A stretch of DNA of 64,000 nt. It comes from Thermonema rossianum DSM 10300 (GTDB taxonomy: Bacteria; Bacteroidota; Bacteroidia; Cytophagales; Thermonemataceae). Both the position numbers and the translations under genes were made by a program. Shown here in pieces: positions 17,170 to 26,353 of the stretch. Position 1 is the stretch's first letter. Each line of letters starts with the position of its first letter. Location of the stretch: positions 62,001 to 126,000 of the forward strand of contig NZ_AUGC01000004.1 of the NCBI RefSeq assembly GCF_000426825.1, read 5' to 3'. The notes beneath the pieces were generated by a model, which ran no database searches, was not told the DNA's origin, and saw only the letters and a list, made by a program, of their open reading frames with translations.

Positions 17170-18462
17170 CTACGCTTTATTGCCCGGCTTCTCTTGGCAA
17201 TTGTGTTGCGCAAGAAAACTCTCCAGTTCTTTGTCCAAGGTCTCTATGTCTTTGAGCGTGAGCGTAGGCACGTCTTCTTCATCGCGCTTGCTGCTCATCA
17301 GACCACCCATCATGATCAAGCAACTAATAAGAATCACATACAACAAAATGCTATCGGGAAACTCGGTCCGGTATTGAGCAGGCACCGAAATCACCAGCAT
17401 GATGGTAATGAGCCCACGCGGGGCAAGCCATACCAAGGGAAACAGACTTTTCACCATGCTTACTTTTAAAGTAACGAGCCGTGTCAAATAAATCAATGCC
17501 AGCACACCCAAGCTGATGTAAAGAGCTTGCATGTCGAGCAGCTCACGGATATCGAAAGTGATGCCCAGAACAACAAAGAAGAAAGTACGAACCACAAAGG
17601 CTGTTTCGAGTGTGATGGTGTGCATCTCTTCCAATACGCGGTGCAGTGCCTGTTCATTGAATAGCTTTCTGGCTTTGCCTACTGCCAGCAATTTGTAATT
17701 GCTCAATGCCAAACCAAAGAACAAGATGATGAACAGAGGGGAAAGGTGCATGAGCTTGCCTGCCGAGTAGAGGATGAGCAGAATGGCAATCAGCAAAAAC
17801 AGCTTCACTTTGGTTGTGATTTTTTGAAGCAGCCATACCAGCACAACCGCCAACACAACCGCCAACACAACCGTCAATCCGATATTGGCAGCCACATTTT
17901 TAACAATAGACCAAGCGGAAGATACTTCCGCATTGCCTGTAATGGAGAAGAACAGCACGATGCCGAAAATATCAGAAAAAGTACTTTCATAAATCATGAA
18001 TTCTTGGTTGGATTTCGAAAGCCCCCCGACACTTGGAATAACGATGGCACTACTCATCACCCCCAGCGGCGTGGCATAAAGAACGGCTTGAAACCAGTCG
18101 GGAATGAGTGTGTAATGGAGCAGGGCAGCAATGGCGGCGGTAGTGAGCAGCAAGCCCAACAATGCCGAACTGATGGACTGCAGAATGACCCCTTTCTTTT
18201 CCCGGCTTAACTTCAACTCAAGAGCAGCTTCCAGTACTATCAATATCAAACCTACAATGCCGAGAAGCTCCAGCATAGAAAACCAACTTTTGTCTATCGG
18301 CATCCCTTTCCATATCAATATTTCATGAATGCCAATGCCCAACAGAATGAGCATCAAGACACTCGGGACCCCCGTTTTTTTTGAGATGATATTGAAGAAG
18401 TAAGAGATGACAATGACCAGCGAGGCATAAATAACCAGCAGATAAACATTGATTCCTTCCAT
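17170..18462 (-). CDS. Cation:proton antiporter, CPA/NhaP type
   Basis: A 430-residue polytopic membrane protein from ATG 18462 (a longer frame using TTG at 18507 is less likely). It begins MEGINVYLLVIYASLVIVIS and has about 12 helices. Family features are KTGVPSVLMLILLGIGI, the centre GVMSSAIVIPSVGGLS, and YESTFSDIFGIVLFFS, which carries the acidic pair expected for ion exchange. A short acidic cytoplasmic tail follows (SSKRDEEDVPTLTLKDIETL). It probably swaps Na+ or K+ for H+. Helix six or seven contains a tandem repeat, VVLAVVLAVVL. It is divergent from the SLC12-like gene, which suggests a shared ion or pH role. Confidence 0.85.
   Translation of the reverse strand: MEGINVYLLVIYASLVIVISYFFNIISKKTGVPSVLMLILLGIGIHEILIWKGMPIDKSWFSMLELLGIVGLILIVLEAALELKLSREKKGVILQSISSALLGLLLTTAAIAALLHYTLIPDWFQAVLYATPLGVMSSAIVIPSVGGLSKSNQEFMIYESTFSDIFGIVLFFSITGNAEVSSAWSIVKNVAANIGLTVVLAVVLAVVLVWLLQKITTKVKLFLLIAILLILYSAGKLMHLSPLFIILFFGLALSNYKLLAVGKARKLFNEQALHRVLEEMHTITLETAFVVRTFFFVVLGITFDIRELLDMQALYISLGVLALIYLTRLVTLKVSMVKSLFPLVWLAPRGLITIMLVISVPAQYRTEFPDSILLYVILISCLIMMGGLMSSKRDEEDVPTLTLKDIETLDKELESFLAQHNCQEKPGNKA
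17842..17877. repeat. 12-base tandem repeat inside a membrane helix
   Basis: Three units of CACAACCGCCAA (17842-17853, 17854-17865, 17866-17877; the last has one change). In the antiporter frame they encode repeated VVLA in one transmembrane helix. Length change by slippage would add or remove four residues without a frameshift. Confidence 0.75.
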
Positions 18463-18487
18463 AGATTTAGCTATTTCTGTGTTTGCT

Positions 18488-18508
18488 TTTGGGATAAACC
18501 ATCCCAAA
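18488..18508. promoter_or_regulatory. Inverted repeat upstream of the antiporter
   Basis: TTTGGGAT, loop AAACC, ATCCCAAA: perfect eight-base arms. It ends 26 bases upstream of the antiporter ATG, about where a promoter or operator would be. No T-run follows, so it is not an obvious terminator. Confidence 0.35.
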
Positions 18509-18627
18509 GACTAAATTTAGAAAAAATGTCACAGCCTTGAATATTTTTTTCGAAGGTGGTGTGACCAAAAAAAGATTTATGCTTCTTTAAAGAGACTTTA
18601 ACCGGATATTAAACAATATTCAAAAAC

Positions 18628-21600
18628 ATGAAAGACAAACATAAGTTTGGAACCTTTGGGGGCGTTTTTACCCCTTCCATTCTCACTATTTTAGGCGTAA
18701 TCATGTATTTACGCCTGCCCATGATAGTAGGTACTGCCGGTTTGTGGAGTGCCCTGGGCATCGTACTGGTAGCACACCTTATTTCGCTTACTACCGGTTT
18801 GAGCGTGGCATCCATTGCCACCGATAAAAAAGTGGCTACAGGGGGCACCTACTACATCATTTCGCGTAGCTTGGGCTTGCCCATTGGGGGCACCTTGGGC
18901 TTGGCTTTGTTTGTTGGACTTTCGTTCAGTGTCAGCTTGTATTTGATTGGTTTTGCCGAAAGTTTTTTGAGTTACTGGGGATGGCCCACCGATATCAATA
19001 CCATACGCATCACCGGTACCATCATGTTGATAGCCGTTACGGTGGTGACTTTTATCAGTTCGTCTTTGGCTATCAAGACGCAGTATTTTATCATGGCGGC
19101 TATTTTCCTGTCCTTGATTTCCATTTTCATGGATGGGCACCCCTACAAGCCGGAAGCGCCCAATTTAGAGGGCTTTAAAGACTACAGCTGGATAGTGCTC
19201 TTTGGTATCTTTTTCCCCGCCGTTACGGGCTTTGAGGCGGGCGTGTCCATGTCGGGTGACCTGCGCGACCCCAAGCGCTCTATTCCCGTGGGGACCATCA
19301 TGGCTATAGCCGTAGGACTTTTGGTTTATATTGCTTTGGTCTTCTTCTTTGCTTATACCGTAGATGCCCGTTTGTTGGCAGAAGACCCGCAAGCACTGCT
19401 CAAAATAGCACGTGTGCCTGAGTTGGTAGTAGCCGGCATTTGGGGAGCCACGCTTTCCTCGGCTTTGGGAAGCATTTTGGGGGCACCCCGCATATTACAA
19501 TCTACGGCTATGGATGGCATCACGCCCAAGTTTTTTGCCAAGGGGCATGGCAAAGGCAACGAACCGCGCAATGCTCTTTTGTTGGCATTTGTTATTGCCG
19601 AAGCCGGTATTTTGATTGGTGAGCTTGACGTTATTGCCCGTATCGTATCTACTTTCTTCATTACGACCTATGGCTTTTTGAACCTGAGCGCTGCCTTCGA
19701 GCGCATGACAAGTACCGACTTCCGCCCTTCTTTTAAAGTGCCGGCATGGGTGAGCTGGATAGGGGTGGTGGCTTGCTTGGTAGTGATGATTCAGCTCGAC
19801 ATCATGGCGACGGTAGGCGGCATCCTTATTTTGGGCGCTGTGTATTTGTTCCTGAAGCGCCGTCAGTTAGAGCTTAAAACAGGCGATACCTGGGGGAGTG
19901 TGTGGGCTTCGTTGGTAAAGCGGGGAATGGCGGCTTTGTCGAAAGAAAAAAACATAGTGCGCAACTGGCGCCCCAATGTGTTGTTGTTTGCAGGAAAACA
20001 AGCCGAACGCCCCTTGCTTTTTTCATTGGGCCTGGAGCTCACCGAGATGGGAACACTCTTTGCCTTTGAGATGATGCCCGGCAGCAAAGAAGAACTGGCT
20101 ACGCGCAAAACACGGGAGCTCATAGAAAGAGATGACCGCAAGCTTTTCCTTTATAAATACGACACCCCCAACATATTTAAAGGTATTGAGGAAGTAGCGC
20201 GGGTATATGGCGCACCGGGTATCGAGCCCAATACGGTCATGCTGGGGTGGTCGAAACAACCATCGCATCGGGCTGCCTATTTGGACCTGCTGCGTCATCT
20301 GCTTCGTTATGATTATAACTTGTTGCTGCTGAATGCCTATTCCGGCAAGGGCACAGACGAAAAGCAGAGCGATGAGCGCCCACAAGTAGATGTTTGGGTG
20401 CCGGTGCGCGGGCGCGAAATTCTTTATTTCATCTTGCTGATGCGCCATTTAACCGCCAACTGGCGTTGGAAAGATGCCCATTTGCGCTTTTTGACTTTGG
20501 TCGATGAGCCTACCGACGTGGAGGTGGCTTACCGTCAGCTGGCACTGCTCTCGGAAGAGTACCGTCTGGATTTTGAAATAAAAGTGATTTACAGAGGTAA
20601 TCGTGGCAAATCAGACGAAGAACTGTGGGTGCAAGAGTCCACTGCCAAAGACTTGGTGCTGATGCCTTTGCCACCCTTGAATCAACTACAAAGCGATGAA
20701 GAATACGCGCGCTATAGCCGTTTGGCTGACTTGCTCAAAGCACCTGTGTTGTTAGGAACTGCTTCTTCGCAGTTCGAAGAAGCGCAACTGCTGCCCGTGC
20801 CTGTTCAAACAGACCTTGGTGAAGAGGCCGGTCAGATATATGATTGGGTGCTGCCCGAAGAACCGCTCTCTGCCATGCCGGAGGTACAGCAACGATTGCG
20901 CAGCATGGAGCAGGTCTATGGCTCAATGAACCGCCTGCTTTTTGAGCGCATCATTGAACCGATACTGCTCGACTACCAAAACGGTTTGGAAGAGATAGCC
21001 CGTCATATCGATTGGATTAGCAAAGAAAGTGAAAAAGCCCATGCTTTGCCGGAAGCCAAGCGGCAGCGCTTCTGCTGGAAGCTGCGCAATCAGTATTTGT
21101 TCCGTCAGGAACAGTTTGTGGAACAGTTTGTGGAGCAGCATCTCGACTTGCAGCAGCAGCGGCTCGAAGCAGCTACCGAGTGGTACATGAAAGAGTTGCA
21201 AGACCTGATTCTGGGTGTCCCCAAAGAGTGGAAACTGACATACCCCAAAGAAAAGTTGCTTGTTGCCGAGTCAGACACGGCGCCGGTGCGGCGTCTGAAG
21301 CGCCGTTTGCGTTGGTGGGCAGCCATTACTGGCAAAAAAGCAGTAACCTACACAGTAGATTTCCGTGAAGTGGCGCGCCATTTTCTTTATCAACAACGCA
21401 TTGCCTTCTTTAATGTCCTGCTCGAAAGCCTTCAGTATGACCTGCTCAGCTGGCTTAAGCAGTATCGCAACATGAACGCCATGCTCAATGAAACTCTGCT
21501 GGACATAGAGGCCGGCAACAATGACTGGAAAGGGGACTTGGAAGCCGTAAGTGCCGAAACCGAAAAACTGAAGAAGCGCTTGTTGCAACTGCGTCCTTTG

Positions 21601-23724
21601 TATTACCGCCGCGCAGCGTGGGAGTTGCGCAAGGCTTTGAAAAACATGGGACGCCATATAGAGGAAATAGGGGGAGATAAAAAAGTAATCAGAACGGCCC
21701 GCCGTTTCGAAAAACGACTCGAAGAATACATCGAAAACATTGCACAATACCCCAAGGAATACACCGAAAGCGCCAAGCTTACCCTGAGTGCCAACCTGGT
21801 GGATTTACACTTGCAATTGGTCAAGGTGCGCGTGCAGGAAAAGACGCTTAACTTTTACAAAAAAGAGCGGCAGCATATAGAGAACCACACCCAAAAAACC
21901 ATAGAGCGAATATTGCAATGGATGCGCCAAGAGAAGAGCAAGGAAGAGTTATTGCCTGCTTTGCAAAAAGAAGCCGCACAGCTGCAGGTAGAAGAATGGA
22001 CGCAAGCCTTTGAAATTGTAGGACAATCGTTCTACGAGCTTTGTGCGGACTTGCCCGAAGAGGTGGAAATGGCCGGTGAGTTCCACATACGTCCCCAAGA
22101 CATGATTGTGGAAGTCGAATCTTTGGAGCTGCCCTTGCGGCGCCTGGCTACCCACTTCCTGGCATCCAAGCTGTCTTCGGTAGTAGAAGAGTTCCTTAAA
22201 GAAGTGAGCGCCGAAGTAATGAACGCTACCTATGCCTTACGCAGTACGCTGAGCCTTTTGCGCTTCAATGTGGAGAATATAGATGCAGCCGGTGAAGAGG
22301 AGGCGCAGGCACAATACAAAGCCCTGCTGCATGAAGCGGCACTACAGGTAGAAAAAATTCAAACCGACTTAAGCACCTATTTGCAATCTGCCTATGAAAA
22401 GCTCAATCATATTTTGCATGAGCACTTCGAGCCTTTGAGTGCCCACCGCATCGTGCGCACCCACCAAGAGTTCGCACAGCTCTACCGCTTGTATCAAGGT
22501 AAAAAAATGCTCAGCAAGACCGGGCGCTGGCTGGAGCAGGTCAAAGATACCCTGCGCAAGTTGCTCGAAAAAGTGGTCTATTCGCAGAGTCGTGTGCTGC
22601 TGGCCACCCAAAAACAAGAACAGATAACAGCCCACACCACCACCAACCAACTGGCTGACTGGGTCGAGCAGTTGACGCCGCGCCCGCAAGTAGGCAAGCA
22701 ACTTTCGGCTTATTACCACAATTTATTTTCCGGGCAATCGAACATAGGCGATGATTTCTGGATTCCGCGTCCTCATGAAGAAGCGGCCTTGCAAAAAGCC
22801 GTGCTTCGCTTCAAAGCCGGCAATAAAGGACTGGTGTTTGTGGTAGGGCATCGCGACAGCGGGAAAACAGCCATCTGCCGGCGCATCGTGCAAAATTACT
22901 TTTCACAAGAAACGGTATTTCATGTTTTTGCTTCCAACGAAGAATGCGGCTGTATAGAAGGATTTACCAAGGCGCTGGCCCGTGCTACGGGCTTGGGCGG
23001 CGACCTGGTGTCGATGCTCGAAGCCCTGCCGTGGGGGAGTGCCTGTATCATCAACGACATAGAGCAATGGTGGCAAGAAGCCCCCGAAGCAGCCGCCGAA
23101 TGGGAACAACTGATTCATACGCTTTATGCATATAGCCACCGTTGCCTGTTTGTGCTGAATACCAACCCCTACGCTTTCCGTTTGATGAACCACGCCGAAA
23201 GCATGAGCCGTTGTGCCTTGGCTGTGCTTCAAATGCAGCCCTATACCGCCCAAGAGCTGCAGGAGCTGGTCATGCGGCGTCATCGCACCACCGGTTACCG
23301 CATTGTATGGAGCGGAAGAGAAGAGCGGCGTTTGAGCGGTTGGCGTTTGGCGCAGCTTTTCAATAAGTATTTCCTGTATTCGGCAGGCAACCCCGGCATC
23401 ACGCTCAACGCATGGATTGCGCATATAGATAAGGTGCAGGAGAAAGAGCTGCACATAAGAGCCCCGCAGGTGCCTTCCATCACCGTGCTCGATAAAATGC
23501 CGCCCTTATGGAAAGCCATTCTATGGAAAGTGCTTCAGCACAAGCAGCTTAGCAAAAATGCCCTGTTGACATACTTCCCGCAAGAGCGCCGGGAAGAGTG
23601 CCTGCAGGCGTTGGAAGCTTTGCTCAGAACGGGCGTGTTGGTGTCGCGTGGTTTGGATACCTACGCTATAAGCATTTACGTTGTGCGTTTTGTAATTCAA
23701 ATATTTGAAAAAGAAGAACTATGA
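18628..23724 (+). CDS. SLC12-like cation-chloride cotransporter fused to a long helical region and an AAA-like ATPase
   Basis: A 1698-residue protein. Residues 1-430 form an amino-acid-permease fold of the SLC12 (Na-K-Cl / K-Cl) type, starting FGTFGGVFTPSILTILGVIM and containing GGTYYIISRSLG and GSILGAPRILQSTAMDG. About 445-740 match the cytoplasmic SLC12 tail (NWRPNVLLFAGKQAERP, then PQVDVWVP and LRFLTLVDEP). About 745-1390 are almost wholly charged helices, probably coiled coil. About 1395-1610 form a P-loop ATPase: Walker A GHRDSGKT (near 1405-1412), Walker B CIINDIE (near 1476) and sensor-like LFVLNTN (near 1508). The last 70 residues look like a winged helix. Ordinary SLC12 proteins end near residue 750-1100 and have no ATPase. 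The stop overlaps the next ATG. Confidence 0.85.
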   Translation: MKDKHKFGTFGGVFTPSILTILGVIMYLRLPMIVGTAGLWSALGIVLVAHLISLTTGLSVASIATDKKVATGGTYYIISRSLGLPIGGTLGLALFVGLSFSVSLYLIGFAESFLSYWGWPTDINTIRITGTIMLIAVTVVTFISSSLAIKTQYFIMAAIFLSLISIFMDGHPYKPEAPNLEGFKDYSWIVLFGIFFPAVTGFEAGVSMSGDLRDPKRSIPVGTIMAIAVGLLVYIALVFFFAYTVDARLLAEDPQALLKIARVPELVVAGIWGATLSSALGSILGAPRILQSTAMDGITPKFFAKGHGKGNEPRNALLLAFVIAEAGILIGELDVIARIVSTFFITTYGFLNLSAAFERMTSTDFRPSFKVPAWVSWIGVVACLVVMIQLDIMATVGGILILGAVYLFLKRRQLELKTGDTWGSVWASLVKRGMAALSKEKNIVRNWRPNVLLFAGKQAERPLLFSLGLELTEMGTLFAFEMMPGSKEELATRKTRELIERDDRKLFLYKYDTPNIFKGIEEVARVYGAPGIEPNTVMLGWSKQPSHRAAYLDLLRHLLRYDYNLLLLNAYSGKGTDEKQSDERPQVDVWVPVRGREILYFILLMRHLTANWRWKDAHLRFLTLVDEPTDVEVAYRQLALLSEEYRLDFEIKVIYRGNRGKSDEELWVQESTAKDLVLMPLPPLNQLQSDEEYARYSRLADLLKAPVLLGTASSQFEEAQLLPVPVQTDLGEEAGQIYDWVLPEEPLSAMPEVQQRLRSMEQVYGSMNRLLFERIIEPILLDYQNGLEEIARHIDWISKESEKAHALPEAKRQRFCWKLRNQYLFRQEQFVEQFVEQHLDLQQQRLEAATEWYMKELQDLILGVPKEWKLTYPKEKLLVAESDTAPVRRLKRRLRWWAAITGKKAVTYTVDFREVARHFLYQQRIAFFNVLLESLQYDLLSWLKQYRNMNAMLNETLLDIEAGNNDWKGDLEAVSAETEKLKKRLLQLRPLYYRRAAWELRKALKNMGRHIEEIGGDKKVIRTARRFEKRLEEYIENIAQYPKEYTESAKLTLSANLVDLHLQLVKVRVQEKTLNFYKKERQHIENHTQKTIERILQWMRQEKSKEELLPALQKEAAQLQVEEWTQAFEIVGQSFYELCADLPEEVEMAGEFHIRPQDMIVEVESLELPLRRLATHFLASKLSSVVEEFLKEVSAEVMNATYALRSTLSLLRFNVENIDAAGEEEAQAQYKALLHEAALQVEKIQTDLSTYLQSAYEKLNHILHEHFEPLSAHRIVRTHQEFAQLYRLYQGKKMLSKTGRWLEQVKDTLRKLLEKVVYSQSRVLLATQKQEQITAHTTTNQLADWVEQLTPRPQVGKQLSAYYHNLFSGQSNIGDDFWIPRPHEEAALQKAVLRFKAGNKGLVFVVGHRDSGKTAICRRIVQNYFSQETVFHVFASNEECGCIEGFTKALARATGLGGDLVSMLEALPWGSACIINDIEQWWQEAPEAAAEWEQLIHTLYAYSHRCLFVLNTNPYAFRLMNHAESMSRCALAVLQMQPYTAQELQELVMRRHRTTGYRIVWSGREERRLSGWRLAQLFNKYFLYSAGNPGITLNAWIAHIDKVQEKELHIRAPQVPSITVLDKMPPLWKAILWKVLQHKQLSKNALLTYFPQERREECLQALEALLRTGVLVSRGLDTYAISIYVVRFVIQIFEKEEL

Positions 23725-24434
23725 AACTACTCTTGTCGGTCATTGCTCTTTTGTTTGTTTGGTTGTCGCTTCGTTTTTTACGGTTGCGCTATGTGTCTGC
23801 TTTTACAAGAGGATGGAAATACTACCTGAATCCCTTCTTGCTGATAACCGAAGGCTTGCTGGGCACAATAAGCGGTTGGTTGCTCATTGGGTTGCTTTTC
23901 AAAGACAACTACTATGCAGGCATACTGCGCTCGGCCTATGTACTTTTGTTGCTCGTGCTGTTTGCCTGGTTATACGGAAAAGACCTGTTGGCAGGCTTTA
24001 TTCTGCGTTTGGAGGGAAAGCTAAAGCAGGGAGGTTATATCCGTGTGGGCAACATAGAAGGTGAGCTTGTCAAGCAGCAGACAGGAGCTATTTATGTGCG
24101 CGACGCGCAGGGGTGGATACATAAAATCCCCTGCTCTAAATTGTTATTGGGCGGGCTTGGCTGGAAAGAAGAGAACACCATACATGGAAGCTACGTAACA
24201 CTGACCCTTCCACTGCTTACGCCACAAACGCCCCAAGAAAAAGAGCGCCTGTCCCGGCTTGTGGGGGACTATCTGATGCAATCGCCTTGGGTAAAGACGC
24301 ACCGGCACCATACTATGGAGTGGCAAAACGGTCGCCTGCAGTTGCGTGTAGCACTCATCGACAAAGAAGCGCACGAGTTTGTGCGTGAAGAGCTCATGCA
24401 TCTTTTGCAGCAGTTTCACCATGGCAACAAATAA
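23721..24434 (+). CDS. MscS-like small membrane protein
   Basis: A 237-residue protein whose ATG overlaps the stop of the SLC12-ATPase gene by four bases (ATGA), so it is translationally coupled to it. Three or four hydrophobic helices fill residues 1-95. They are followed by a beta domain with KQGGYIRVGNIEGELVKQQ and GWIHKIPCSKLLLGG, which resembles the MscS pore-adjacent beta domain (pattern GDxIxVGxxEGxV...IPNSxL). The C-terminal alpha/beta part (TLPLLTPQ through LLQQFHH) also fits that fold. It could be a tension- or volume-gated channel, or a regulatory subunit of the transporter. The usual asparagine of IPNS is a cysteine. Homology is moderate, so the call is cautious. Confidence 0.65.
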   Translation: MKLLLSVIALLFVWLSLRFLRLRYVSAFTRGWKYYLNPFLLITEGLLGTISGWLLIGLLFKDNYYAGILRSAYVLLLLVLFAWLYGKDLLAGFILRLEGKLKQGGYIRVGNIEGELVKQQTGAIYVRDAQGWIHKIPCSKLLLGGLGWKEENTIHGSYVTLTLPLLTPQTPQEKERLSRLVGDYLMQSPWVKTHRHHTMEWQNGRLQLRVALIDKEAHEFVREELMHLLQQFHHGNK

Positions 24435-24446
24435 CACTTCCAAGCA

Positions 24447-24474
24447 AAAAGGGGCTTTCGCGAAAGCCCCTTTT
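24447..24474. terminator. Bidirectional terminator between MscS-like gene and nuoM
   Basis: A perfect 28-base palindrome: AAAAGGGGCTTTCG (24447-24460) and CGAAAGCCCCTTTT (24461-24474), with T-rich tails on both strands. Confidence 0.9.
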
Positions 24475-24509
24475 CTTTTCCGGTGCCGGAAACAATGTTG
24501 TTTTCTTGT

Positions 24510-26144
24510 TTACGGTATCAAACGCAGCAGCGTGTTTACACTGTCTTGGGCTATGTCAAACAGAAATGCAGGATAAACACCCCAAAGTATGCTTAAAACC
24601 ACACAAATACCAAGCAGCACCGTTTCCCGCCCCCGAAGGTCAGTCAAGCGCTCATGATACGCCGGCTCTGAAAGCCAGTATTCACCCATAAACATGCGAC
24701 GCAAGCACCACAGGAAATAAGCAGCGCTAAGCACAATACCCAGGGCTGCCCCGGCTACCCAGCCATTGTGTACCCACTCCGAGCGGAAGCTGCCCAACAA
24801 GGTAAACACTTCCCCCACAAACGCTGAAAACAAAGGCAAGCCCAAAGAAGCAAACATAAGCAGGAACGCAAACACACTAAAACGCGGCATGCGGTGCCAT
24901 AAGCCGCTGTAATGACTGATGTGGCGGTCGTGCGTACGGTCATACAGCACCCCCACCAATAAAAACAAGCCTGCCGACAGCACCCCGTGGCTCATCATTT
25001 GAAAAATTGCCCCTTGCAAGCCTTCTTCGGTCATCGACACGGCGCCCAGCAGCACATAGCCCATATGCGAAACCGAAGCATAGGCTATCATTTTCTTCAG
25101 ATCATCCATCGCCAGGGCATTCATGGCGCCATATAAGATGGACAACACAGCCATGAACGCCAACACCTCGCTATGTGCCTGCCACAAGTCAGCAAACATG
25201 GGAATAACAAAACGAAACAGACCATAGCCCCCCACTTTAAGCAATATGCCCGCCAGTATCACCGAAATGGGCGTGGGCGCTTCTACGTGGGCATCGGGCA
25301 GCCATGTGTGGAAAGGCACGGCGGGCAGCTTAATCAAAAAGCCTGTTACCAACAACCAGAAAGCCCACCAGCGGAAATCATGACCGGCAAACAACACACT
25401 GCCGGGTATGTAGCTTTCTTGCATGGCCAGCAAATCCATATCAAAACGGTGCACCACCCATTCGGGCTGTGTTTGAATGAGCTTTTGCACTTCGGGCAGC
25501 AGGGCAGGGGTGTAGTCCTCTATCGAAGCAATAATACCTGCTTCCAGGGCAGTAGCTGCCGGGTCGAAGGTAGAAACCAGGCCGGCAATAAATACAATGA
25601 GAATAAACAAAGAACCTACCAGCGTGTAAATAAAAAACTTGAGCGCTGCGTACTCGCGCCTTTCGCCCCCCCAAAGCCCTATCAGAAAATACATGGGCAA
25701 CAACATGAATTCAAAAAAGACATAAAACACCAGGTAGTCGCGCACAACAAAACACGCCGGCACACTCAGCATCAGCAAAGCAAAGAGCGCATAATATCCC
25801 TTGCTCTTTTCTTTGATATTCCATGAGGCAATGGCTGCCAACAAAAAAACAACGCTTGTAAGCAGCAGCATGCTTAAGCCAAGCCCGTCGAGCCCCACAT
25901 GGTAGTCTGCCCGGATGGTGCCCCAGTCACCGGCCGGAATACGAAACCATTCGTACTGCTCTTCGAAGGATAAGCTGCCGGCAGCACCGGCTTGGGGAAA
26001 GCGGGCATACAAAAAGAGCGTAATGGCCAATTGGGCTATGACACCTGCCAGCACCAGCAAGCGCTGCGTGTGGTAATGCCGGCGGCCGGTGGTTCCCAGT
26101 AAAACAAGCAAACACAAGGGAATGAGTAGAAGTACCGTGAGCAT
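24510..26144 (-). CDS. nuoM: NADH-quinone oxidoreductase subunit M (NuoM)
   Basis: A 544-residue antiporter-like membrane subunit of complex I with 14 helices. Family landmarks are HVGLDGLGLSMLLLTS and the proton-pathway glutamate in VFFEFMLLPMYFLIGLWGG. The lysine helix is GFLIKLPAVPFHTWLPDAH, followed by VEAPTPISVILAGILLK and DDLKKMIAYASVSHMGYV. These favour NuoM over NuoL, MrpD or HyfB. No other nuo gene is in the window: upstream lies the divergent act operon and downstream a convergent gene with a terminator. So this copy is isolated, either a scattered complex I gene or an extra copy with another partner. Confidence 0.9.
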   Translation of the reverse strand: MLTVLLLIPLCLLVLLGTTGRRHYHTQRLLVLAGVIAQLAITLFLYARFPQAGAAGSLSFEEQYEWFRIPAGDWGTIRADYHVGLDGLGLSMLLLTSVVFLLAAIASWNIKEKSKGYYALFALLMLSVPACFVVRDYLVFYVFFEFMLLPMYFLIGLWGGERREYAALKFFIYTLVGSLFILIVFIAGLVSTFDPAATALEAGIIASIEDYTPALLPEVQKLIQTQPEWVVHRFDMDLLAMQESYIPGSVLFAGHDFRWWAFWLLVTGFLIKLPAVPFHTWLPDAHVEAPTPISVILAGILLKVGGYGLFRFVIPMFADLWQAHSEVLAFMAVLSILYGAMNALAMDDLKKMIAYASVSHMGYVLLGAVSMTEEGLQGAIFQMMSHGVLSAGLFLLVGVLYDRTHDRHISHYSGLWHRMPRFSVFAFLLMFASLGLPLFSAFVGEVFTLLGSFRSEWVHNGWVAGAALGIVLSAAYFLWCLRRMFMGEYWLSEPAYHERLTDLRGRETVLLGICVVLSILWGVYPAFLFDIAQDSVNTLLRLIP

Positions 26145-26217
26145 AAGGAATCGATGGTTTCAGTTGGGCGATATGCAAAAATCAAAAAAAGCCTGCTTAC
26201 GCACAATTTTATTTTAT

Positions 26218-26239
26218 GTTATTACCGTGTTATTACCGT
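26218..26239. repeat. Tandem 11-base direct repeat between nuoM and the act operon
   Basis: GTTATTACCGT occurs twice with no gap (26218-26228 and 26229-26239). Eleven bases is close to one helical turn, so a protein could bind both copies on the same DNA face. It lies 74 bases upstream of the nuoM ATG and about 180 bases upstream of the act promoter. The rest of 26145-26396 is A+T-rich and without a gene. Confidence 0.5.
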
Positions 26240-26353
26240 GCCGCAAGCCTTTGGGCAAGCGCTGAAAGGGGCAAAGAAGGGCTTGTTATTTAGAAAGAAT
26301 CTAAATATTGGAAAAGTTTCATATATAAGCTTTTGATTTATTGAAAATTACTT

